Positions 33,552 through 44,709 of a DNA stretch of 64,000 bases are shown here, piece after piece. The stretch is from Benincasa hispida. Its lineage: Eukaryota; Streptophyta; Magnoliopsida; Cucurbitales; Cucurbitaceae. The notes under the pieces are model-generated. The model was given only the letters and a program-made list of their open reading frames with translations, was not told where the DNA came from and did no database searches. Within the stretch, counting starts at the first letter, position 1, and every line of letters begins with the position of its first letter. Position numbers and translations under genes: made by a program. The stretch lies in the NCBI RefSeq assembly GCF_009727055.1, contig NC_052357.1:14297376-14361375 (forward strand), given 5' to 3'.

Positions 33552-35706
33552 TAAAGGAACTCTTATCAAACAGTAGCTCTGAGTGGAAGCAAGATCGTTC
33601 CAAACTTATTGTAACAAAATTATCGCATTCACAATCAAACAGATAAGTTATGCATTTACAACAAATTACAGACATGCTTTGAACTTTAACAATAACAAGA
33701 TAACAAGAAAAATACTAGTTGAAGAACCCTTCTTCACATAAATCTCGTTCTCGTCCAAGGACTTCTCATCTCGCTCCCGTTGAGAATGTCTAAGTAATCG
33801 TCCACCAAATCATCTACCCACGAATAGATCCTCACGAACACAGCAATAGAGAAGATACCACCACTTAGAATCCTCAGTATTCTCAGAGTGAGAATCCAGA
33901 AGGTGTGGGCTCTATTGGATTTGGTAAAGGGAAGGAGGAAGAGATGACCGTTTACCACGACCAAACAAGTGGGAGATATCAGGTGTCTATCGTATAGACG
34001 ATGCTTGATCGTTTAAGTAAAGGTAGACGATCGTGTAGTAAAAAGGGCACGATCATATAGACGATTGTTTAGAAAACGCTCGAGGGCACGATCGTTTAGA
34101 AAGAGCTAGAAAATTGTTTAATAAATCCTATGCTATCATTTAGTAAACCACGCGCGTGTATATGATCGTTTAGAAACATTGAGCTGTCATGTATGCTCTT
34201 GGTTTGCTATACGATAGGCAGTATACACTACTCGTGAGTAAATGTCTGATCCTTTGCAAAATGAAAAAAAAAATCATTTTATTCTTCAGTTACGAAAACT
34301 GAATGCAACCTCCCACTATCTCATTCGGTTACAGAGAAACAGTCGGGCAACAATTATCCCATAATTTTTTAAATTAAAAAATAAATATAATCATATTATA
34401 TTTATAACCTATGGTTTAATATCATATCAAGTGTAAAATATGAACCATAGTCTTTTTCTCCTCTACTAGATATAAATCATATTTATATCATTCTCCTCCA
34501 ATTAATGGATCTCATACATCATGTCAAACATATCATATATAATTGACCTGTTCAATCATATCACATATAATCGAACTCCCTCTTGTCAATTTGAACACTT
34601 CAAACTGACCCAAAAACTGATTCTCAACTTGAATCCATTGAGCTACCAAGGGAACCTTATGGACCTATGACACGAAGCTCCAACGGTACATGAATAACTG
34701 ACTAAACTCATTAGCCACGAGATCCACCATCCATTAACTGCCAGCATTCCACTAAAGACCGATAGTTGCACTCTTCTCACCACATATATATTTCTATGTC
34801 CATCGGATATAACCAATAAATAGTACAATAACCCTTCACAGATGCTCGTAAGTACAGTTGGACCAATTTATCATTTTGCCCCTATAGTTACATCTAACTC
34901 CTTAAGTACCATTGATCTCTCTAATGAACAATACAACATAGTCCTACTATGTGTGGACACCTCTCAGGTCATGAGAAGGCGTGTGGCGTCACATCATTCA
35001 TGCCTCGGAATCAGCCTTTAAAGGAGCAATCTATCTGCTTACCTCTGCTTCATGGAAGGAGTGAATTCCATCTTGTGTAGATGAGTTCCCAGCTCTCAAA
35101 TCAGAAAAATCCTCAAAGTGGTAAGTTTGAGTCGGCGATCTGGCTACTCGCACCCATGAAAATCAAAGGACCGCCCTCAAATGTAGGAGTTCCCAACTCA
35201 CTCGGGATTGAGGATATGTTATTTATGGTCATCCTAGTGAAGTGAAGTATCTACCATGAACGACGTTATATAACGAGACTATAACACTTCGTGGTCCGGT
35301 CTTATACAAACTCCTTTGTATAGGATGCCCTCGCTCGCATGTCTCCACATGAATGATCAGGATCCGACCATCTGTAGAAGGTCACAACAATTGTAAGTAT
35401 TCTACAAAGAGAACCGCATCTGTAGCTTTACCAGGATAAGGTTTCCCTCATATATCCATATACTACAGACCATTTTGGTTATCATTTAATGCATGATTCA
35501 TCTGTATGTCTCCACATACATGCTTAAGTTACAAACGACAACCAGGGATCTTAGTTTATTGGTTTGTGGTAAAGCAATTAAAACATCAAATGTTCCCTAA
35601 ACAAAAGTGAATAAAATATCAAATATTATTACATCACAAGTGTTTGTTCAAAACTATGTTCACAAACTACAAGACCCAACGAAAGTTTAGGGCAACATCT
35701 CCAACA
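33552..35706 (-). repeat. Solo LTR H (copia, LTR E family), 2,155 bp
   Basis: Same family and orientation as LTR E, with ends matching (taaaggaactc... / ...atctccaaca). It is flanked by GAGTC (33547-33551) and GAATC (35707-35711), a 5-bp target duplication with one transition. No primer site or polypurine tract adjoins, so it fits a solo LTR left by recombination. CGATCG-type motifs cluster at 33,985-34,235. Confidence 0.78.
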
Positions 35707-35711
35707 GAATC

Positions 35712-36990
35712 AATATAACCCAGTAAGGCTATAAGTTTTCTCATCTTCTGAAGAGAATCAGACAGGTCGAATTTGGGTTTTTTTCTGTAATATGACAAAA
35801 AAGTTAAAAATAAAGAATCAAATGATCTAAAAGAGTCGAGACAAATAAAAGACTCAATAGACTAGTGAGGACTAGGGGAAAAAACTCGAATAAATACGAA
35901 ATACTAGGAGCCAGAACAGGGCGAGGTCTTTTGACCTCTAACTCTATCACTTGAATCTCATTAGATTTAAGCTCGACATTCTCTTTAACCTCACAAACTG
36001 ACAAGCATGGAGGGACGTCCTCATCATCACTGAAGTAGTAGCATTCCACAAGGAACTCAGCATCCGAGGTACATACGATGGACTATTCTGGTGCGCTCTC
36101 CAGTCTCTGTATAGCCTCAGTTAGTTAGGCAACATGGGTGATCACTCTTGCCGTTGAGCTTGAAGATTTTCCTGAGATTGAAGAGTATTATTAGCAAGTT
36201 AATAAATTGAAAACTCCATAGACATATCTGGACACGAATCTCCAATAAGTAGTTTCTACTCCTCCACCGTGTCGACATGGACTACCTCATGCCTCTAGAC
36301 CTCTGGAAAATAAAAGGAATGGTCTGGCAATGGCTCGTTTGGCCACCCAACTAAAGTTGCAAACTGAGCAACAAGGTCATGCAGACTCTACAAGTCCAAT
36401 CCTACCCTCAGCCTCCAGGCGAAGACTCTCTTGCTAGATGCGCTCAAACTCTTGCTACCTACGGAGGTTGTCCTGCTCAAACTTAAAAGCTTTGTCAACA
36501 ATCTCCATAAATCAAAGCCTCTAAAGACTTACCTGACCCTGAAGACTTTGCATGAGTTGACGAGTGTGGCGCTGTGAAATCTTGGCCACCAAAGCTCTAT
36601 TACCATCCTGAGTATCCATAGTCAAAAGACTCCCCCCACCAAGAATGGTGAGGCTCGTAGTCCCAAGGACCATAATACCCTACTCGACAAATCCATATGG
36701 TGTTGGCATCCACTGCAACCTTGGACATGCTTGCCTGGGATAACCCTCGAGTAGGCAACTCTCGCACACCTCTACTTGCTAAAATCTCATTTTTTACCAA
36801 GTGGCCAACAAGGAAGTTAACTCGATACGCTCGTGCCCAAGGCCACTTACCACATCATCAAAATTTGCAATTTGACCTTTGGACGTCCAAGATTGATTCA
36901 AAAATCCTGTCATGCTTAACTGACACAAAAAGAAAACAATCAAAGCAAAAGAAACTTTAATTAAAACTAACTAAGAAGAACTAATTGGCT
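35712..36990 (-). pseudogene. Internal 5' region of the tRNA-Asp-primed element, possible gag remnant
   Basis: It directly follows (on the minus strand) the primer site at 36991-37008, where gag should start. Short open stretches (36600-36800 with HHSWWGESFDYGYSGW; 35804-36049 with DDEDVPPCLSVCEVKENVELKS) resemble the acidic and aromatic-rich parts of Athila/Tat gag, but I cannot align them confidently. Many stops are present. Confidence 0.4.
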
Positions 36991-37008
36991 TCCCCAGCAA
37001 TGATGCCA
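36991..37008 (-). other. tRNA-Asp-type primer site (degenerate), family Y
   Basis: Minus strand TGGCATCATTGCTGGGGA resembles TGGCGCCGTTGCCGGGGA, the complement of a plant tRNA-Asp 3' end, with a few transitions. Confidence 0.65.
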
Positions 37009-37283
37009 AATTTTCGAGTCGAGTTTACCGTCGCCTATAAACCTTGCTACCCTAATAGTATTTGTAAATCACCAAATAAACTACTTATATTAACTGGTAG
37101 TACAAGCCGAAAGTCCGGGGTCGAACCTCAGGGAAGCACGGAAGATTTGTTCATCGAAGCTTGTTTTAAGTTAAAGAGATAAATTGGGGGGGGGGGGGGG
37201 GGAGTTGGTGTGGATTGATAAGTGAAATTGCATAAAATAGATTGCAAGAAAAGTAAAGATAGAAGCATAATTAATCGAGAACG
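37009..37283 (-). repeat. Family Y LTR copy 2, primer-site-proximal part
   Basis: Contains 'agtccggggtcgaacctcaggg', the conserved LTR phrase of this group, and a run of 17 G at 37186-37202. Interrupted at 37,284 by element FG; continues at 41,860. Confidence 0.6.
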
Positions 37284-38762
37284 CAAGTTTCTCGGGGTGA
37301 TCCGAGGTCGAACTCAGGGACTTGTAACTCAATAATGTTTGTGAAGTAATCCATTTGAGGTGAAGAACAAAAGTAAAAAAGATAGAAATTAATGGAATTA
37401 TACGCTACGCCTACTCCTAACTAAACAGATTGAGCAATAGAAGTTTAACTATGAGAATTAGAAGAGATGCAGCAACTGTTAATGCATAATAATGTTCATT
37501 ATGTTAGGTCGCCCGAGTAATCCCAGCTCACCATACTAACACATCAGATACCTCTCGGCGGCTAGCTGCATGCCGCATAGTTGCGTCGAGCATAAGATCG
37601 TGTCTATCTCTAGCAACAATGCATACTTTGCTTTAGTGTGTTCCACTACTCACCTCTCAAGTGGTTAGTTGTGGCTAATCAGCTCATAGACAAGCATTGT
37701 GATGGCTCATAGACGCGTTTCGCTACTGCCTCACACCAAGCGAAGAAGATTAACTCACTATACTTCTGCAACACACACCTCTCGGTGGGTTGCTACATGC
37801 GTCCTATCTCTAGGCTGCACAATTGAGTATGTGACCACCTTTGATAACTAAACGATGAATGTAAAAGATGACAAAGGAGAAGAAGATGAAGCTAAAAGAA
37901 CTAAAAGATGCATTGATTATAAAGTGTATTAATGTCTTAAGCCAAAATGTAATAGAATATAGAGATAAGAGGAGAGGTGGAAGGCTACATGAAAACAATC
38001 TCTTGATTTTAATCCGAAATGTGTCAAGGCTACTGGTGGTGCTATGGATGGATGGTGGAGAAGTTTCTCTCTAGCTCTATCTCCGGTGTAACTCCGGTAG
38101 TCACTCGAAAAGGGCTGTGGAGGTGGAGAATCCTCAAAGAGTGTATGCTCATGCTCTCATTTGTAATCACAAGGATCCGCCTTAAGGTAGAAGCTCGAAT
38201 ACCTTGAATTTAGGCTCTAAGGCTCTATTTATAAAGCTCAAACGCCAATAGCATTGGTGGTCCCACTCTGAATCACTGCCACTAACCTGTCTCTTATACA
38301 CATCTAGATGTGTATAAGAGACAGCACTACCACTTCTGACGCAGTAGGTGAAATGTCAACATCATCTTATCCTTTTTTATACTCCCAAGGTATGCGTTCA
38401 TGCTTGTTTCTCCCGAAGTACCAACGCATTCCACCCACCTTGCGATCAACCTTCTATCATGGCTATTACTCTATCGCTACAGCATTCCATGCGACAAACT
38501 AGTCTTAATGAAGATCAACACATGCGATCAACTTTGCGATGGTCTGGCATCAGTGCATTCAATCGATTCCTGCGATAGTTACAAAAAATAGACATTTTGA
38601 CGCTGTATACGCATGATATAGGGTTAGCAAGGATTTTCAGTGCTAATCGATGCAAACTCACTTTTCTCATGAATTCTTAGTATTATCAACACATATTCTG
38701 CTTGTTAGCCCTGATAATTCTAAATAAAAGGCTACAATAGCTTGTATTTCTACCAGCTATCA
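37284..38762 (-). repeat. 3' LTR of FG (LTR G), truncated and carrying an adapter
   Basis: Minus-strand start TGATAGCTGG follows a polypurine tract. The plus-strand left edge begins at 'caagtttctcggggtgatcc', lacking 165 bp present in LTR F. The Tn5 junction adapter at 38287-38324 interrupts it. Confidence 0.8.
38287..38324. other. Tn5 mosaic-end (Nextera) junction adapter, sequence artefact
   Basis: The 19 bases CTGTCTCTTATACACATCT are followed directly by their exact reverse complement, giving the 38-bp Nextera mate-pair junction adapter. A reading frame starting in it begins MCIRDS, a known hallmark of this contamination. The homologous position in LTR F (about 41,428) has no such insert. 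Confidence 0.97.
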
Positions 38763-38775
38763 CACCCCTAAACTT
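38763..38775 (-). other. Polypurine tract of FG
   Basis: Minus strand 'aagtttaggggtg' abuts the LTR start TGATAGC; the same motif, 'aaatttaggggtg', precedes the 3' LTR of element C. Confidence 0.75.
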
Positions 38776-40230
38776 AGTATCATGCTTGTCCTCAAGCATG
38801 TCTTATACTTAGGAAATTCAAAATTTATCCTCTAGCTTTCCCCTTGCGTTGACCAACTTTTCAAAATATAAATCACTTGCACCTTTAACCTTGGCAGCAG
38901 CACTCCCCTAAAAATTAACTACTTTTTCTAAGAGATCTTTGCTAAGTTTAATTCTGGCAAGCCTTCGCTCAAAAACATTTTACTCCTTTCAAGCAACTTT
39001 GCTTTAAGCTTTTTACAATGCGTTCGATTAATAAGATTCAAAGCACTGTGAAATATTATTGAATTGGGGCACTGAACTTGGTTACGCTCTTCATTTTGGC
39101 TTGCCCCACGGGTGTCATGCGGGCATCCAACTTCGGTTGTGTGCCATATTCAACTCAACTCTTGTCTTAATTTGGGTTGCGCCAGACAGAGGAGTTGTTC
39201 TTATGCATTGATCTTGGTCACCTACTTTTGTTTTGACTTACTTCACGATTGTCATGCGAAGTATCCAACTACGGGTAAGTGCCTTTCACAACTTTAACTA
39301 TTATCAGCTTGGGTTTCCCCTTTGCGCTGGCAATGGAGTTTTTATTATGATTTTTTGAAGCATCGCAATGTGATGGTTGCATTTGCCCAGAGCACTGCCA
39401 CCCCCAAATTTAGAAAGTGGCAGTATCCTTGCCAAAAGGCTAAAAACAAACTCATCAGGAATGTGGTAAAAGATGTTTGAGGAGAGGTTTACACATAATA
39501 AAACATAGACTATCAAACCTTGAAGAAGCTGTTAAAGTGAGGTGAGCCTTGCGACATTTAGTTAGTGAATGGAGTGAATGATAAGTATTATCATGGGTGC
39601 TAATCTTTCAATGCAAAGGTAGGCAAGCGGACAAAAGAGAATTTCAAAAGGATAATGCATAAAAGATAACAAGAAAAGAACCTACGAGTAGAATAACATT
39701 TGCGTTCATACTTTAGAATTCATGCGGAGGACATAGCCATGCGTTGAATGATAGAGAGGACTCTTCTGTTGAAACCACGCACCGAGAGGAATTATTATCG
39801 CACCCACAAAGAGCGAATGCACACCACATCCAAGAAAGCAACCACAAATCCAAAATAACAATAATCAAATGAATAAACTAAACTAGGAAAGCAAAGTAAA
39901 GATAGAGTAGAAAACGTCCCGTGAGAAATTGAAGTGAGGTACCGTAAGGAGTCTTCCATGCAAGAGATTGATCTCAACTACTTAGGTCAAGAGACTTGTC
40001 CTGACCATTGAAGCTTCCAGCATCTGTTGGTCGTATGTTGGTTGACATGTGCCTAAGATAGCTTTCAACTCATGCGACAGATAGCCTTTCTATCTCTGGG
40101 TCGAAATTGAATTTCGGCGCATCACCTTCACTTAAATATCGTTTGCAACTTGGTCTCACAAGCTACAATACACCCGGGATTAAAAGGGTGCCTGCGAAAA
40201 CACAAAACTTAACAAACTATTAGCTGCCAA
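38776..40230 (-). other. Internal region of FG without recognisable coding capacity
   Basis: Shares with the internal part of C the phrases around 'gcttgtcctcaagcat', 'ggcttgccccacgggtgtcatgc' and a 'aaatttgggggtgg' purine run (39,394-39,412 on the minus strand). Short open stretches show no pol motif. Confidence 0.65.
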
Positions 40231-40249
40231 GTCCCCGACAACGACACCA
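40231..40249 (-). other. tRNA-Asp-type primer site of FG
   Basis: Minus strand TGGTGTCGTTGTCGGGGAC, six bases after the LTR end; nearly the same as the site in element C. Confidence 0.78.
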
Positions 40250-40255
40250 AAAACT

Positions 40256-41859
40256 TGAAGGCTGGAAAATGAGAGAGGAAAAATATATATGCATCTTATG
40301 TATGCGTTGATGGTCCTGCGTTGGACTAGAAAATATACAATATGCATTTAAGCTTGTATGCAATGACCATGTGTTCCTGTCACAAGTTTTCTCGCTTTCT
40401 CGCCAAGTATAACGAGAAGACAAGTTTCTCGGGGCGATCCGAGGTCGAACCCAGGGACTTGTAACTCAATAATGTTTGTGAAGTAATGTGTTTGAGGTGA
40501 AGAACAAAAGTAAAAAGACAGAAATTAATGGAATTATGCGCTACTTCTACTCCTAACTAAATAGATTGAGCAATGGAAGTTTAAACTTCCATTACATAAT
40601 AATGTTAATGCATAATAATGTTCATTGTGTTAGGTCGCCCGAGTAATCCCAACTCGCCACACTAACGCAGCGCACACCTCTCGGTGGCTAGCCGCATGCC
40701 TATATCTCTAATGCATGGTTGAATCGAGCATAAGATCGTGCCTGTCTCTAGGCCCAATCTATACTTTGTTTTAGTGTGGTCCACTACTCACCCTCTCAGG
40801 CAATTAGTTGCAGCTAATCAGCTCATAGACAAGCATTGCAACGGTTCATAGACTAGCGTCGCTACTGCCTCACACCAAGCGAAGAAGATTAACTCACTAT
40901 ACTCCCGCAACACACACCTCTCGGTGGGTTGCTACATGCGTCCTATCTCTAAGCTGCACGATTGAGTATACGACCACCTTTGATAACTAAACGATGAATG
41001 TAAACGATGACAAAGGAGAAGAAGATGAAGAACATGGAGCTGAAAGAACTAAGAGATGCATTGATTACAAAGTGTATTAATGTCTTAAGCAAAAATGTAA
41101 TACAATATAGAGATAAGAGGAAAGGTGGAAGGCTACATGAAAACAATCTCTTGCTTTTCATCGGAAATGCATCAAGGCTGCTGGTGATGCTATGGATGGA
41201 TGGTGGAGAAGTCTCTCTCAAGCTCTATCTCCGTCGTAACTCCGGTAGTCACTCGAAAAGGGCTATGGAGGTGGAGAATCCTCAAAGAGTGTATGCTCAT
41301 GCTCTCATTTGTGATTACAAGGATCTGCCTTAAGGAAAAAGCTCGGATACCTTAAATTTGGGCTCTAAGGCTCTATTTATAGAGCTCAAACGTCGACAGC
41401 ATTGGTGGTTCCGCTCTAAATCACCACCACTTCTGACGCGGTAGGTGAAATGTCAACATCATTTTATCCCTTTTTATACTCCCAAGGTATGCGTTCATGC
41501 TTGTTTCTCCCGAAGTACCAACACATTCCACCCACCTTGCGATCAACCTTCTATCATGGCTATTACTCTGTAGCTACGACATTCCATGCGACAAACTGGT
41601 CTTCATGAAGATCAACATATGCGATCAACTTTGTGATGGTCTGGCATCAGCGCGTGTGATCAATTCCTGCGATAGCTACAGAAATAGACATTTTGATGTC
41701 GTATAATGCATGATATAGGGTTAGCAAGGATTTTTTGTGTTGATCGACGCAAGCTCACTTTTCACATAAATTTTTAGTATTATCAACGCATATTCAACTT
41801 GTTAGCCTCATAATTCTAAGTAAAAAGGTTACAATAGCTTACATTTCAACCAGCTTTCA
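40256..41859 (-). repeat. 5' LTR of FG (LTR F), 1,604 bp
   Basis: Plus-strand start TGAAGGCTGG and end CAGCTTTCA. Contains 'ggggcgatccgaggtcgaaccc', the phrase also found in C and D. An open frame of 108 codons at 41007-41333 is present in both F and G in altered form and has no known motif. Confidence 0.78.
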
Positions 41860-42863
41860 ATCATTGAGCTAATTTATGACTTGAACATCTTATTTATGCT
41901 TAGCCCAATTGATTGGGATCCTAACCAATGGTCTTAATCAAAATGCACAAAAAATGAATTTGTTCTATATAAATTGATAAAATTTCTAGGGATTCGCTAC
42001 GATGAGTGTTTAATTTCCAACATCTAATTAAACAATCAATATAGTTTTTCTTTACGTTGATAGGAGCAGTCCTTTTTGCCAAAAGAACCTATCGCTTCCA
42101 TTGGGATTAACTCATAATTATGTGTCAAATATTACAAGATAATAACAAAGGATTAGAATCACACAACTAAATTATTGGGCGTCAATCAACAATTAAAATC
42201 ATGCAATTCATAAATGTAAATTCGGATTAAAACCCATAGACAATTTCGTATACATCAATAAATTGAAATCTCACAAAATTGTATCAAGTTTCTCCGAATC
42301 CCTAAACTAAGAAACTAAAACCTTACCTTCCCATGGAGATGAAGAGGCTACAATCCGACATATGCTCACTAAATTACTAAAGAAACACCTACAACACAAA
42401 GTGGAAGAGAGAAGAGAGTGGAAATTCGGTTGGAAGCCGAAGGTGGGCGAATGAATCTGACCTAAAGCGAAGAAACGTATATATAGTGTATCGTCGTAGC
42501 ATTGCAACGCTACTTTGCTTCGCGCGATCTTCTTCTACAATTTGTAGTGTTGCAATGCTATATGTAGCATCACAACGCTACCCTGTTTTGCACGAAATAG
42601 GTAGCTATTGTCTTATAGTTATGCACAATGCTCACTTGAGCATTGCAATGCTCCGTCCAAGGGTGTTTTCATTCATTCACGTCCTTTTGAAGTCTGATTG
42701 CTCAAATTAGCTCCTAATTGCTTCAAATTAACCCCGAATAGCTCATAACGACTTAATCTACCTCCAAGATGCTCAATACCTGTAAAATTACTAAATAAAC
42801 ACATTAAACATAGTAATGACCTAGAATTAAGAAGAGCAAAATAGCACATTCTTGGTGCTATCA
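41860..42863 (-). repeat. Family Y LTR copy 2, U3-side part
   Basis: Continues the LTR interrupted by FG and ends 'cttggtgctatca', i.e. minus-strand start TGATAGCACC. Contains four variants of a 14-bp palindrome at 42,498-42,652. On the minus strand 'aaaggagaggaaaaa' lies just upstream, which could be a polypurine tract or chance. Confidence 0.6.
42498..42652. repeat. Four AGCATTGCAACGCT-like palindromes
   Basis: 42498-42511, 42546-42559, 42566-42579 and 42639-42652 are variants of the palindrome AGCGTTGCAACGCT, which occurs in perfect form at 1370-1383. Confidence 0.75.
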
Positions 42864-43320
42864 TTTTTCCTCTCCTTTACTCATTTGAATTCCCAATACT
42901 CCATGGATGTACAAATCTCCCTTTCCTTTGTTTTTTCTTGTACATGCCGAAACAGTCTCAAAACAAGTTGCTATAGTTGACTAATAGATTTTTCTATTAC
43001 TCAGTTCCTCAAGTTGGAATGTCTTGATATGTTGAAATTTTGATCCCAATCATGTAAGAAAGGACCAGTTGAAAATAGGCATGTATTTATCACATTACAT
43101 GTAGTTTTCGTGCTATACATCCATAGTTTGATCTATGTCATTTATTTGTATTGATATTGCGACTATTGATGGGTTTAGTTATTCCTAATTGTAACGAAAA
43201 ACCTCTTTGATCCTTACTAATATAGCTTATGGACTAGAGTGCTTAAGTTAACTCCCTTTTAGATTAGCAATTTTTGAGCTCATAAGGTCAAACACATTAT
43301 AATTAATTGACATATGTGGC
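42864..43320. other. Unassigned spacer
   Basis: No gene. 42,907-42,960 ('atgtacaaatct...catgccgaaac') resembles 63,653-63,705 on the far side of the nested block. Confidence 0.4.
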
Positions 43321-43665
43321 CCAGTGGGAGATTGTTGGAAATTTCTTCTAGGGCCCACATGTACATTAATTAATGAGTTTTATTGTTATTTTTGCTATCT
43401 TAATTACTTAACAGGGAGTTAGATAATTACATGCCTTTGAAAGGAATATAAACTATGGACAAAATGTATAGGTATTAATAATTATACTAATTTTAATTTA
43501 ATGAGGGGATGAATTAGAATTAAATTTATAGTGTTTTGATTAAATTAATGATCTCTAATGTCAGATAGATATTACATCATTTTCTGTCATCCCCATCAGA
43601 GAGAATTACTTTCTCTTCCTATAAAGGGAGGAGAAACTAAGGAGATTATGTATAAGAAGAAAACA
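43321..43665 (+). repeat. Polypurine tract plus short copia LTR-like segment
   Basis: 'ccagtgggagat' (43321-43332) is followed by TGTTGGAAATTTC, the tract-LTR junction of copia elements in plus orientation. The segment runs to 'gaagaaaaca' at 43665, where a second LTR starts. A TATA-like 'cctataaag' lies at about 43,618. The rest of this element is not present upstream. Confidence 0.5.
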
Positions 43666-43666
43666 T

Positions 43667-44709
43667 TGTTGAGTTTTATATCCTAGAACTCGTGCTTTGT
43701 AAAAAATAAACTTATTTTGTTAATCAATATAGATGTTATTGAAGTTTGATTCAATAAAGTTGTTATTGAATGTTTGAATTGCTCATTTCGTTTTAGAAAT
43801 AACCTAAATCCAATAAACTAAGATCCATGGTTATTATAAGAACACTTGAACTTCATGTGGAGACATAAGAGTGGATCAAGCTTGAGCAAATAGCCAAAAT
43901 GGTCTATAGTATACGGATAAGGTTAGGTACCTTATTCTGGAACACTATTGGATGAGGCCCACTTTGTAGATATTACAATTATTGGAAAGTGCTATAAACG
44001 AAGTGATCCTGATTCGTTCATGTGGAGACATGCGAGTGGGAGCGTCCTATGCAAAGAATTTATATAAGGTCGGACCCAGAAATTAGTCACTTTTACTTTA
44101 TAACACTGATTACTATTTAAGACTAACTATTTCAAAGCGATGACCTAGGTAACTTGACCTTAATCTTGAGCTAACTATGAAGTCCTATTTATTCAGGATT
44201 ATCCTTAAATTTGCATAGGTGAAGGTTGGCTCAATAGCGCCGACTCAATAAGCCTCCCATTTCAGGGGTAAGATTGGGTAGATAAATGGGGACATAGGAT
44301 ACAAGATGGAACTCGCTCATTCCTGCTTTTAAGGATAGTAGAGAGGTTGTTCCCTTAAGTGCTGACTTCGGGTCTTGAACGAAGGGCCCGACCCTCTCAT
44401 TGGCCCAAGAGGGACTCGGTTTAGTGATTGGATCACAAACCAATTGTTCATTAGAGGATCAGTGGGACTTAAGGAACAAGATGTAATCTCAGGGATAAAA
44501 CAGCTTTTGACCCAGTCGTTATTACAAATAACCTATGAAGAATCGACTTACTGATTATGGTTATATCGAGTGGATAGAAATATATCTACAATGAGGGGAG
44601 TGCAACTACTAGCTTTAGTGGAGTGATCAGGTAGTTAACGAATGTTGGTTAACTAGGTTAAAGAGTTTAATCGGTTAATCTCAGATCGTTGGAGCCTATG
44701 ATCTGTAGG
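43667..44709 (+). repeat. Plus-strand long copia LTR, left part (host of element B)
   Basis: Starts TGTTGAGTTTTATATCCTAGAAC, equivalent to TGTTGGAAATGTCCTAGAAC in A. It contains in plus orientation the landmarks reversed in A and B ('gaacaagatgt', 'agatgtaatc', 'ggagcctatgatctgtagg'). It breaks at 44709 where element B is inserted and resumes at 61866. Confidence 0.8.
44705..44709. repeat. Target site duplication GTAGG, left copy
   Basis: Identical to 61866-61870; the two copies directly flank element B. Confidence 0.93.

Larger units (their letters stand above)
37284..41859 (-). mobile_element. Element FG: short non-autonomous tRNA-Asp-primed LTR element
   Basis: LTR G (37284-38762) and LTR F (40256-41859) are colinear copies around an internal region of only 1,493 bp with a tRNA-Asp-like primer site and a polypurine tract but no recognisable gag or pol. 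G lacks the last 165 bp of the LTR; after removing the 38-bp adapter it measures 1,441 bp versus 1,439 bp for the shared part of F. The insertion is in a family Y LTR: the right flank ATCATTGAGC matches 21,605-21,615 of Y copy 1, and about 45 bp of Y are missing at the left edge, so LTR end and flank were deleted together. Confidence 0.8.

Noticed and set aside
37186..37202. Run of 17 G as a designed G-quadruplex
   Set aside because: A homopolymer in a decayed LTR; its length is easily altered by slippage or sequencing error and it has no partner feature.
38308..38502. Open frame beginning MCIRDS
   Set aside because: Its start lies in the Tn5/Nextera adapter, so it is artificial.
41007..41333. 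108-codon Lys-rich open frame in LTR F
   Set aside because: Lies wholly in an LTR; the copy in LTR G (37,868-38,074) is shorter and altered, with no known motif.
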